From a bacterium (GTDB lineage Bacteria; Zhuqueibacterota; Zhuqueibacteria; Zhuqueibacterales; Geothermadaptataceae), in assembly GCA_024275575.1 (NCBI GenBank), contig JAJRYV010000039.1:1-44026 (forward strand): DNA of 44,026 nt. The letters run 5' to 3'. The number at the start of each line of letters is the position of its first letter. Position 1 is the stretch's first letter. Made by a program: the position numbers and the translations under genes. This document shows positions 1 through 8,271 of this stretch, in pieces. Below the pieces are notes generated by a model. It saw nothing but the letters and a program-made list of their open reading frames with translations. It was not told the origin of the DNA and searched no databases.

Positions 1-140
1 AGGACAGAACCAGATACTATTAATTTTTTTCAAAATATAGATAAAATCCATTTATAGTTACGCTACCGATGGTCACACCGTCGCAAAAGTCGTCATTTAA
101 CGCAGTTAATCTGCATAAAATCAACCACTTTGAACCTACG

Positions 141-179
141 TCACCCTCGCCCCGGAGTTCGTGCCGGCCGCGAGGGTGA
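141..179. repeat. GC-rich hairpin at the 3' side of the transposase gene
   Basis: A perfect 10-bp inverted repeat (TCACCCTCGC at 141-150, GCGAGGGTGA at 170-179) encloses a 19-nt loop. It ends right at the transposase stop codon. Reading the minus strand beyond it there is no U-tract, so it is not a standard intrinsic terminator. It may be part of the insertion-sequence end or block read-through. I could not find matching terminal inverted repeats for the element. Confidence 0.6.
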
Positions 180-1553
180 TCAGGCCAGTTGGTTGATTAA
201 CGAGTGGCCAATGACGCGCAAATTAAACGTGAGCATATTCCACAATACGAATTTTTGGAACGCTTCCCAGCCTTTCCAATTGCAGACTCCGGCTTTTAAG
301 CCACGTTTGAAATTGGAGATCACAGCTTCCATGCCGGCACGCCATTTTTTTAGCCGGGTCTCCATGTTTTTACTGGATGCGATATTTTGTAAAGTACCTC
401 TAATTTTATTAAAAACAATATTTTTAATGTTTTTTGAATGTGCATAATCTCTGTTAGCAATGCTGGCATAAGCGCCATCGCCGGCTATAGATTCCGGCAC
501 AATTCTCAAGTTCTCCCTTAGATTATCTATGGTTTTGGGAAAATACGAGGTGTCTGCCGGATTGCCGCGTTCGATAATGCAATCAAAGATAAAATTGCTG
601 ACGCCGGCGCTGAAGTTGACTTTGTGACCGAAAAGGACTTCGCGACCTCCTTTGACGATGCAGTCCGTATGGTCTTCAAAAATCGAAAAAATCTTTTCGG
701 CGACGGGCACTGATTCATCGAGAATTTCCCGACGGTATGCCACATTCTGCACCTGTTGCATCTTGGATAAAAGGTCTGTAAGTTTTGGTAAAAGCTTCTC
801 TCGCTGTTTTTCTCTGGAGCAATCATTGAAGGTGTAACACGCTAAAATATCAATCACTTCGGCCACTTGATTCTCACAGGATATGGTGTGTTTTAAAAGT
901 TTTTTATACAAAGGAAGACGCTTTTCTTTGGCCCGTGGACCTTTGGTGTTGACAATTTTGAAAAGTAACGATTTGCTCCCTTTTCGGTAACTGCGGCAGC
1001 GAAGTCCGGGTTTGAGGGCTTTGCATTTTCCGAGAAGGATACCAGCGGTTTGCACGCAATCATAGAGCAATGAAGCATTGGTGGGATGATGAATATTTGT
1101 CTTGATCACCGTAGAATCCGTGCGTATCTTTTTTCCATCATCGACGCCGAACGTTATCGCCGATAAAGCGATCGCTGTTTGAATGGCAAGGAGGGCATCG
1201 ACGGATATTGTTGCGATATTCTCTTGCAGTGTTTGAGCTGAAAAATGCCGGCCATACGGCATTTTTAGAAAGCTTTTACAAATGGCAGAATCAAGAGTCG
1301 TGCGGCTCAACTCTTTGAAAGTCAGGCGCCGGTGCTGCTTAAAGATCGCACTGCGAATGATCTGCTCAAGTGTCATTCCATCGCGCCCGACGACTGTGCA
1401 GCTTTCATTTTTCGCTTTTGGGAAACATGATTTGGCTAGCAAAATGATGTCATCCCTTTTTTCGAGGATTTGGTGAATAACAAAAAGCTCTGGTTCTAAA
1501 TCCCAGGGTGTACCATCAAAATCCAGGGAAATCTGTTTTTTAAAAAGTTTCAT
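180..1553 (-). CDS. ISNCY-like (ISDol1-type) IS transposase
   Basis: This is a 457-aa DDE-type transposase, probably full length, that would catalyse insertion-sequence transposition. The central stretch around residues 143-170 reads RTDSTVIKTNIHHPTNASLL, which matches the D-S/T-T-V-x-x-T-N-I-H-x-P-T-D-x-x-L signature I associate with the ISNCY/ISDol1 group. A later GDGAYAS segment and a Trp-rich C-terminus (WNMLTFNLRVIG) fit the second and third parts of the DDE fold. The frame is open throughout, so the gene looks intact. The start ATG (complement of 1551-1553) lies just inside a 12-bp inverted repeat at 1557-1620. The family assignment is from motif memory; the call as a transposase is firmer than the subgroup. 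Confidence 0.85.
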   Translation of the reverse strand: MKLFKKQISLDFDGTPWDLEPELFVIHQILEKRDDIILLAKSCFPKAKNESCTVVGRDGMTLEQIIRSAIFKQHRRLTFKELSRTTLDSAICKSFLKMPYGRHFSAQTLQENIATISVDALLAIQTAIALSAITFGVDDGKKIRTDSTVIKTNIHHPTNASLLYDCVQTAGILLGKCKALKPGLRCRSYRKGSKSLLFKIVNTKGPRAKEKRLPLYKKLLKHTISCENQVAEVIDILACYTFNDCSREKQREKLLPKLTDLLSKMQQVQNVAYRREILDESVPVAEKIFSIFEDHTDCIVKGGREVLFGHKVNFSAGVSNFIFDCIIERGNPADTSYFPKTIDNLRENLRIVPESIAGDGAYASIANRDYAHSKNIKNIVFNKIRGTLQNIASSKNMETRLKKWRAGMEAVISNFKRGLKAGVCNWKGWEAFQKFVLWNMLTFNLRVIGHSLINQLA

Positions 1554-1556
1554 AAT

Positions 1557-1620
1557 ATGCCCTTTAAGTTTCTGTTATTTATGTTTTTAGTTGAATATAA
1601 ACATAGGGCTTAAAGGGCAT
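1557..1620. repeat. 12-bp inverted repeat upstream of the transposase
   Basis: ATGCCCTTTAAG (1557-1568) is exactly complementary to CTTAAAGGGCAT (1609-1620). A second inner pair, ATGTTT/AAACAT, lies inside the loop. The structure sits between the transposase start codon and the adjacent DNA, so it would lie in the leader of the transposase mRNA. It may be part of the IS end or a read-through barrier. No matching copy is present at the other end of the gene. Confidence 0.55.
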
Positions 1621-2317
1621 TTATTCAAGTCTTTTCTGTGCTTTTTTTAGAGATAAAGCATTGTTTATAAAACCGGTTACATTCGTGCCGGATGGACACT
1701 AATTAGTGGTTTTTTCAATAATTTTTGGCCAGGTAGAACCATCGCAATACATCCCGATTAAATGAAACCACAAATATTTTCTTGATTTAAAAGATAATTA
1801 GTTTAGTTTTATGATTCAGTTAATCGTTACCCGGGAAAGCTCTCCAGCACGCGCAAAACAACTTTCATCCAGACTTCACACCTCGATTCCCAGATATCAA
1901 GCATTCATTTTAAAATCCTGAATTACCGAAATTCTATGGTTTGAACTTTGTCAGTGATTGCAGAAATATTATGCACAGGCAGGTGCTGATGAGGCAACAA
2001 TTGACCAGGAGTTTTATCGATCGAACCAAAGCAAATCTAACCCAAAGTTTTCCAACCAAAAACCTGGTATTCCGGAATTAAAAAATAGGCCTGGCCCACA
2101 TGAGGGGAAGGATTGTACAGTCATAAATCCGAACGTTTTTTGAGTTCATCAATATCAACTGTTTTCCTGCCCGGGGTGAAAATTGTCGCCGGCCAATAAT
2201 GAAGGCGGACTCAATATTGACTAACGATTCTTTTTTACTGAATTGAAAATCCGAACGACGGAAATAAATTCATTCTGCCTGAATATTCATATTATGACGA
2301 CTGAGTAGTGTTATAAA
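1621..2317. other. Intergenic region between the IS and the envelope cluster
   Basis: About 700 bp of AT-rich DNA without a recognisable gene. A 61-codon open frame at 1958-2143 has no ribosome binding site and no familiar motif. The region may contain the outer end of the IS and the promoter of the downstream cluster, but I could not define either. Confidence 0.5.
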
Positions 2318-4771
2318 ATGAACACGACAAAGCAGCAAAGCAAACATCGATTGTCCCGGCAGCAGATTTTGATTCGCACGGGTTTATTCCTGTTGGTGTT
2401 TATTCTTCTGAGTCGATGCGCCGGCCCGGTTTGGGAGCGGGTCGATTTAAAGCGGCGAACCGGCGACCCGGTCGCCGCCGAGCGCGAATTGCTGGCCCAT
2501 ATAAAGTTGCATCCTTCTGATGCAAAAGCTTTGTTTCTGCTCGGAGAAACGCGAGCGCAAATGGAAAACTGGCAAGGTATGATCGAAGCCTTCGATGAAT
2601 GCGAACGCTTCAATATCGATTGGCGCTGGGAGATTTTTGGCCGCAAGAACCATTACTGGCGTCGTAATTTTGAAGATGGATTGCATGCGCTGAAATCCCG
2701 CTCACTTCTGCGTGCCCGCAACCTGTTTGAAGCCTGTACAATTATTTTTTCCACCCGTGGACGCGGGTTTCGGCTCTTTGCGGAAACCAGCCTGGCGCTG
2801 GGAGATACCAGTGCGGCAATCGATGCATTCGTCTATACTTTACGCATTGATGACGAAGACGAACGCGCCCGTCGTTTTCTCATGACTACCTATTTTTACA
2901 CCGGCCAATACAATGAAGCCATCCATCACGCTGATTATATTCTTGGCAGAAAGAAAAACGACCTCGAAGCTTTGCGGGTGAAAGCATACAGCCTCGGTCT
3001 GCAAAAAAAACGGACTGAAGCGAACCAGGCTTATATGCAACTCATCAGCCTGCCCAACCAGCATATCGTCACCGACCTGACGAATTTCGCGGGTTACAAA
3101 TACAGCATGGGATTATACGCTGATGCAGCGCGCCTGCTGCGCCAGGCGATGGACTATGGCGCTGAAAAAAAAGAGACCCTCGAAGCGATTCTGCAGACGC
3201 GACTCATGCAACAGAATTATGTCGATCTCATGCGTGATGCTGAAGATTTGCTCGCCGTTGACAGCACCAGCATCAAAGGCCTGCAGCTCAAACAAATCGC
3301 TCAACTTGCGATGAGAAAACAGGATGAAGCCACCAGCACCGAACTGGCCTACCTCATCACCATGAGCACTCTGCGCCTGGCGATGAAAGATTACGGTGAA
3401 GTGATCAAAAACACCAACGAGGTTTTGCGCCAGGACAGCTTGCATATCAAAGCTTATGAACTGAAAATTGCGGCGCTGGATTCTTCCGACAAGAAAATAG
3501 AAGCACGCAAAAATGAAATGGAAATGCTGCATATCCTCACCGATAAAGCGGTTGAAAAAAATGATTATGAGAAAGTCATCAAATTTACTTCGCGCATTCT
3601 CGAGATCAATCCCATCGATCTCAACGCGATGAATCACAAAGATAAAGCTCATATCGCTCTCGGCAATATAAAGGCCGCAGACAGGACGCGCATCAAATAC
3701 TACTTTGCTCTCGCCGATATGCATGCGCAGAAAAAAGACTATAGCAGCCGTTTGCAAGATGCAAATTATATCCTGAACATCGAGTCGGACAATCTGGACG
3801 CCCTGAAAATAAAATGGGATGCCGAGGTTGCACTCGGAAACACAGGCGAGGCATTAAAGTCGGAGCTGGCATATTTAAATGCCCTGGCGGAATTCCAGAC
3901 GAAAAAGAAAGCGTTTACCAAAGTCATCGAAACCACCACACGTATCATCGAAATGGACAGTACAAACGCCCGCTCCAACGTATTAAAGCGGGACGCCCAC
4001 CTGGCGCTGAATCAGCGCAAGGAAGCCGTGCAGACTGAACTACGCCATTTTGAAACCATTGCCAATCGCCTACGCCAACAGGAAAAATACGCTGAATTAT
4101 TGGCCAAAGTCGATGATATTTTAATGCTGCAGCCGGAAAATTTGCACGCATTGGAATTGCGCATCATCGCTTACGAAGGGCTGAAACAGCCGGCACGGGT
4201 GAAAGCGGCAAAAATGAATTATCTGCTTGAAAAAGCGCGCCGGCAATCACCGGCACGTGAGTTCGATGCATTGCTGGCAACGGCTGAGGAATTGCTCGAA
4301 CTTGAACCGCGCAATACTTTCGGCCTGCAATTCCGCTATCTTGCCTTGCGCAACCTGGGACGTGCTGAAGAAGCTAAAAAAGGCGAACAGGTCTATTTGC
4401 ATGTGCTCGCTGAAAATTATGACCAGCGGCAGGAATGGCGAAAATTGCAAACCACCGCCTCAGCTTTGCTGAAATTCAACGCTGTGGATTCCGTTGCTGC
4501 TAATTTTAAAATAAAATCTCACGAAAAATTGGGCCAGCCTGAACAGGCCAGACAAACCCGGCTTGATTATCTCGAGGCGCTTTGTGGACGCTACGCAGTC
4601 GGTAAAAGATGGGATGAGATCATCGCCGTCACCCAGCACATGCTGCAGATTACCGACGATTACCTGCCTGCACTGAGGCTGCGCAAGAATGCTTTTTATT
4701 CCAAAGGTGAGTGGGAAATCGGTTCGCAACTGGAAAATCAAATCAAAGAATTAATGACAAGCAAACGATGA
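2318..4771 (+). CDS. Membrane-anchored helical-repeat (TPR-like) protein with nine 58-residue repeats
   Basis: The 817-aa protein starts with a basic stretch and one hydrophobic segment (residues ~20-36, ending LLSRCAGP). The Cys after Arg is a poor lipobox, so this is probably an N-terminal membrane anchor or atypical lipoprotein signal. Residues ~45-295 contain ordinary TPR-like helices. From residue 300 to the end, nine units follow each other at exactly 58 residues (starting at 300, 358, 416, 474, 532, 590, 648, 706 and 764, the last cut to 54). Each starts with an aromatic-rich turn (NYVDLM, DYGEVI, DYEKVI, KYAELL, RWDEII), then a motif like ILxLxPxNLxAL, then A-x-x-x-LG-x-x-x-EA. This suggests a long solenoid scaffold in the periplasm. 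The stop codon overlaps the next start (ATGA), so the two genes are translationally coupled. Specific function unknown. Confidence 0.85.
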   Translation: MNTTKQQSKHRLSRQQILIRTGLFLLVFILLSRCAGPVWERVDLKRRTGDPVAAERELLAHIKLHPSDAKALFLLGETRAQMENWQGMIEAFDECERFNIDWRWEIFGRKNHYWRRNFEDGLHALKSRSLLRARNLFEACTIIFSTRGRGFRLFAETSLALGDTSAAIDAFVYTLRIDDEDERARRFLMTTYFYTGQYNEAIHHADYILGRKKNDLEALRVKAYSLGLQKKRTEANQAYMQLISLPNQHIVTDLTNFAGYKYSMGLYADAARLLRQAMDYGAEKKETLEAILQTRLMQQNYVDLMRDAEDLLAVDSTSIKGLQLKQIAQLAMRKQDEATSTELAYLITMSTLRLAMKDYGEVIKNTNEVLRQDSLHIKAYELKIAALDSSDKKIEARKNEMEMLHILTDKAVEKNDYEKVIKFTSRILEINPIDLNAMNHKDKAHIALGNIKAADRTRIKYYFALADMHAQKKDYSSRLQDANYILNIESDNLDALKIKWDAEVALGNTGEALKSELAYLNALAEFQTKKKAFTKVIETTTRIIEMDSTNARSNVLKRDAHLALNQRKEAVQTELRHFETIANRLRQQEKYAELLAKVDDILMLQPENLHALELRIIAYEGLKQPARVKAAKMNYLLEKARRQSPAREFDALLATAEELLELEPRNTFGLQFRYLALRNLGRAEEAKKGEQVYLHVLAENYDQRQEWRKLQTTASALLKFNAVDSVAANFKIKSHEKLGQPEQARQTRLDYLEALCGRYAVGKRWDEIIAVTQHMLQITDDYLPALRLRKNAFYSKGEWEIGSQLENQIKELMTSKR

Positions 4772-7700
4772 AAAACAAAACCGGAAAATGTCTGAGTTTA
4801 AAACTTGCTGCCTTTGCCGTTTTAAGTCTGGTCTGTTTTCAGATTGCTTCGGCACAGAGCGCGCGCAGAATTCTCCGATCGAAGCCGGCACAGCATTCAA
4901 TCGTGGCTTCGGCGGGTGAACCTATCGAAATCACACTCAACCGTGAATTTCAGCGCTCTGAAAATTTTGAAAATTATATCTGGATCGTGGGCAATTATTA
5001 CGGCTACTATTTAAAACCCGGTGAAATTACTTTGCAGGGTTTCACCCTGGAAACCATCAATGCAAATACAACCTTAAAAATCACCTTGCCATTTGAGACG
5101 AGCTTCGCCGATGGTGAAGATATTTCCGTGCTCTTTCATCCGAATTTTTTCGATGACGGCAACGATGGCGCGCCGGTGCGTCTGAATTTTCGCGTGATGA
5201 CCAAAGCCGGCATTTCCTCGACAGGTTTCAACACCATCAATCTGCAACTGGATCCTGTCGCCGTGCAACCGGTGAAAGCCGTAGCCGCCAATCTTGATGA
5301 TGATGAATTTCTCGAAATTGCGCTGGTGAGCAGCATGAACAGCATCATCAGTATTTTCGACAATAAGAACAAAGACTTATCTCTCGTTTATTCCGACTCT
5401 GTGCTGGCGACCAGCGCTCTGGATGCAAAGAAATTATTGACCCCGCTCGATATCGCAGCGGCAGATTTCAACCGCGATGGATTTATGGACCTTGTCGTGC
5501 CATTTAAAGACAGCAGAACAGTGATTTTACTCTGGGGCAGCAGCGGTGAGACGCCTTCCTTTGACGCGAACAAGGTCGAGAGAATTAGCAATGCCGGGAT
5601 TTTGCCGCACGCCGTAAAACCGGTGGACTACAATACCGACGGCTGGATTGATTTACTCGTGGTTTCTCGCGGCGAAGACCGGGTTTATATTTTTGAAAAT
5701 AACAAAGGACAGGGAAGCGAAACCTTTTCACGGGTGCAGAAAGACCTCATCACCAGCGAAGGCCCGGTGATCGTCACCACAGGTGATTTTAACGCCGACG
5801 GCTTTATCGATTTTGCCACGGCTAATATCGCACGGCGCAATGTCAGCGTTTTCACCCAGAATATCGGCGGCTTCGGCAGCGCCAAAGTGGTGCAACTTCC
5901 TTTCCGCCCGGTGGATATTCAGGCTTTGAACATGCGCCAGCCCGCCAATCCTGATCAAACCGATTACCTTGAAATTGCGGTTTTATCATCGGATGTGCCC
6001 TATTTCGGCAAAACCCGCAATAGCGGCACCGGCACAGCGGCCGGCACACAACTGACACTGTTCGAATGGAACAGGCGAGGGGAAACATTTGTCAAATACG
6101 ACTCGGTGCAATTGCAGGATCAGGCGCTGTCTTTTGATGTTGCCGATCTCAACGGTGATTTCCGCGAAAAAGACGATATCCGCGATCATTTGCTCGATAT
6201 TGCCTTGAGCAGTTTTCGCGGTAACCGTATCGATTATGTTTTTAACTCAAATGGTAAAATCGGCAACATCCAGGAAGTAAAACCCATCGACAGCCCACTT
6301 TCCATTCTCGCGGCTGATTTAAATCAGGACGGCATTGAAGACCTGGTTTATACCGGTTATTACACCGGTGAACTGGTTTATTTGCGTTCATTCGGTTTGC
6401 CGAAACAAACATTCGATCATAATTTTGGCGATACATTTACTCATACCTGTAAAGTGGTCTATAAAGAATTTAGCCTGGACTCTCCTAATAGCGTTAAAGC
6501 CGAACTGAAGTGGGGCGATTTTGCAGATACAACATTTTTTAGCGTCACACCACTCACGGCCGACAGTTTGCCGCAAGACCCTGCAAATTTTGATATTATC
6601 GCACATAAACCGAATCTTTTCCTGCTCGAGTTCTGCCCGGGCGATACCGGGTTTTATCGGACAACCCTCGATATTGTCACTGTCCTCGATGAGGGTGAAG
6701 ACCACAGTACATTAACTCTGATCGGGCGGGGAACGGAGATCGAACTTACATTTGAACCGGATTCTCTTATTTTTCCGGTAACCCCGCCGGATACGTTCTC
6801 TACCACATTTGTTAACATTAACAACACGGTTAATGACACCTTGTTTCTCTACCGTATCTGGCGCCAACCGGCAATCGCTGAAATCACCCAGGACAAAACC
6901 GAACTCATGGTTTTGCCTTTCAGTGAGGATTCCATCGCATTTACGTTTGCTCCCAAGGACGAGGGCGACTATCACGACCGAATTTTCATCACCAGCAACG
7001 ACCCGGATAACCCACAGGTGGAAATCCCGGTTTACGGCAAGAGCACCCGTAACGACACCATTTATCTGCACAACCCGGAGATTCTGCTCACCGCAACTGA
7101 AGATGAACCTTTTGAAGTTTTGCTGGAGATTTCCGATCCTGACAGCGAAGAAAGCCAGGTGCTGTTTCGCATTGAAGACAATCCGGCGTGGATGCAGCTT
7201 TCAAAAAATAAACTCAGCGGCCTGGCGCAGGAAGGTGACACCACGGCGCATTTTAAGATCATTACCACCAAACTGCACGTGCGCTCGGAACACCAGCGAA
7301 CCATCGTCGTCGAGCCGGTGAACGACGCTCCCTATTTTATTTACATGCCGGACACCACGATTAAAGAAAACGTCTTGTTTGAATTCGAAATCTGCGCCAC
7401 CGACGATGAGGATTCAACGTTGACCGTTGGTGTCGTCGAAGAGGACCTGAATTCGCCGAGTCTTTTCGATCCGGAACGTGACAACGGTGAACCGCCGAGT
7501 TTCCACCTAACCGGGCGCAATTGCGCTGTCTTTCGCTGGGTGCCGCCCTTTGGTAAAGCCGGCAATGACTTTCAGGTGACTTTCTGGGTTGAAGACGAGG
7601 AGTTTCGCGGTGAAACACGCATTGAAGCACAGATGTACATGCATGTCTACCGGGCTAAACCCGATTTAATTTTAACCGACTTCCGTTTTGCCGAGCCAAT

Positions 7701-8271
7701 TTACAGTCTGGGGCAAACAGCGCAATTGACGGCAACTTTCGAGCTTGTCAATGCGCCGATTTTAGCGACGGAAAAATTTTCCGCTCAGATTGCACAAGGC
7801 TTTCGCCTGCTTAATTCTGTTGAGTTTTCCGGGCCCTTAAGCATTGGCTTTGCAGATTCGGTAACCGGAACGCTTTATCTCGACCGTACCGGGGAATTTA
7901 TTTTTGAAGCATTTGTCGACAGTGACAAACGCATCGTCGAAGTCGATGAATTTAATAACCAGGCGCAGATATCCATGGATGTGGACATCGGCAATCTCAG
8001 TGTACACCCGAACCCGTTTTCGCCCAATGGCGACGGTATCAACGACGTCCTGTATTTTGATTTGACACAGCTCGTGCGCATGCAGCCGAAAGTCGAAATT
8101 TTCACACTGCGCGGGCAACTCTTGCAGAAACTGGAATATGCCGGCGGCAACAGCATCGCCTGGAACGGCAAAGATTCCCGTGGCCGTGAAATGATACCGG
8201 GCGTTTATCTGTGGATCGTACACAATGATAATAAAGAAATAGGGCACGGTTATGTGGTACTCGCACGCTAA
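4768..8271 (+). CDS. Secreted FG-GAP/CARDB surface protein with type-B-like C-terminal sorting domain
   Basis: The 1167-aa protein begins at the ATG overlapping the previous stop; an in-frame ATG at 4711 would put 19 polar residues before the signal peptide. A signal peptide ends near residue 29 (ASA/QS). A first Ig-like domain (~35-160) is followed by about five FG-GAP/VCBS repeats (~165-545) with calcium-loop motifs such as DFNRDGFMD, DYNTDGWID and DFNADGFID. Then come an Ig-like segment typical of choice-of-anchor proteins (~640-765), two cadherin-like segments (~770-950), a CARDB-like domain (~955-1070) and a terminal FlgD/CHU_C-like domain starting at ~1080 with PNPFSPNGDGIND. That last motif resembles gliding-associated type B sorting domains of T9SS substrates. 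Encoded next to a PorP/SprF-like protein, it is probably exported to the cell surface. Ligand unknown. Confidence 0.85.
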   Translation: MKNKTGKCLSLKLAAFAVLSLVCFQIASAQSARRILRSKPAQHSIVASAGEPIEITLNREFQRSENFENYIWIVGNYYGYYLKPGEITLQGFTLETINANTTLKITLPFETSFADGEDISVLFHPNFFDDGNDGAPVRLNFRVMTKAGISSTGFNTINLQLDPVAVQPVKAVAANLDDDEFLEIALVSSMNSIISIFDNKNKDLSLVYSDSVLATSALDAKKLLTPLDIAAADFNRDGFMDLVVPFKDSRTVILLWGSSGETPSFDANKVERISNAGILPHAVKPVDYNTDGWIDLLVVSRGEDRVYIFENNKGQGSETFSRVQKDLITSEGPVIVTTGDFNADGFIDFATANIARRNVSVFTQNIGGFGSAKVVQLPFRPVDIQALNMRQPANPDQTDYLEIAVLSSDVPYFGKTRNSGTGTAAGTQLTLFEWNRRGETFVKYDSVQLQDQALSFDVADLNGDFREKDDIRDHLLDIALSSFRGNRIDYVFNSNGKIGNIQEVKPIDSPLSILAADLNQDGIEDLVYTGYYTGELVYLRSFGLPKQTFDHNFGDTFTHTCKVVYKEFSLDSPNSVKAELKWGDFADTTFFSVTPLTADSLPQDPANFDIIAHKPNLFLLEFCPGDTGFYRTTLDIVTVLDEGEDHSTLTLIGRGTEIELTFEPDSLIFPVTPPDTFSTTFVNINNTVNDTLFLYRIWRQPAIAEITQDKTELMVLPFSEDSIAFTFAPKDEGDYHDRIFITSNDPDNPQVEIPVYGKSTRNDTIYLHNPEILLTATEDEPFEVLLEISDPDSEESQVLFRIEDNPAWMQLSKNKLSGLAQEGDTTAHFKIITTKLHVRSEHQRTIVVEPVNDAPYFIYMPDTTIKENVLFEFEICATDDEDSTLTVGVVEEDLNSPSLFDPERDNGEPPSFHLTGRNCAVFRWVPPFGKAGNDFQVTFWVEDEEFRGETRIEAQMYMHVYRAKPDLILTDFRFAEPIYSLGQTAQLTATFELVNAPILATEKFSAQIAQGFRLLNSVEFSGPLSIGFADSVTGTLYLDRTGEFIFEAFVDSDKRIVEVDEFNNQAQISMDVDIGNLSVHPNPFSPNGDGINDVLYFDLTQLVRMQPKVEIFTLRGQLLQKLEYAGGNSIAWNGKDSRGREMIPGVYLWIVHNDNKEIGHGYVVLAR

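Noticed and set aside
1958-2143. 61-codon open frame between the IS and the envelope cluster
   Set aside because: No ribosome binding site, low-complexity polar composition and no known motif.
4711-4767. Upstream extension of the FG-GAP protein
   Set aside because: The 19 extra residues are polar and come before a complete signal peptide; the ATGA overlap at 4768 is the better start.
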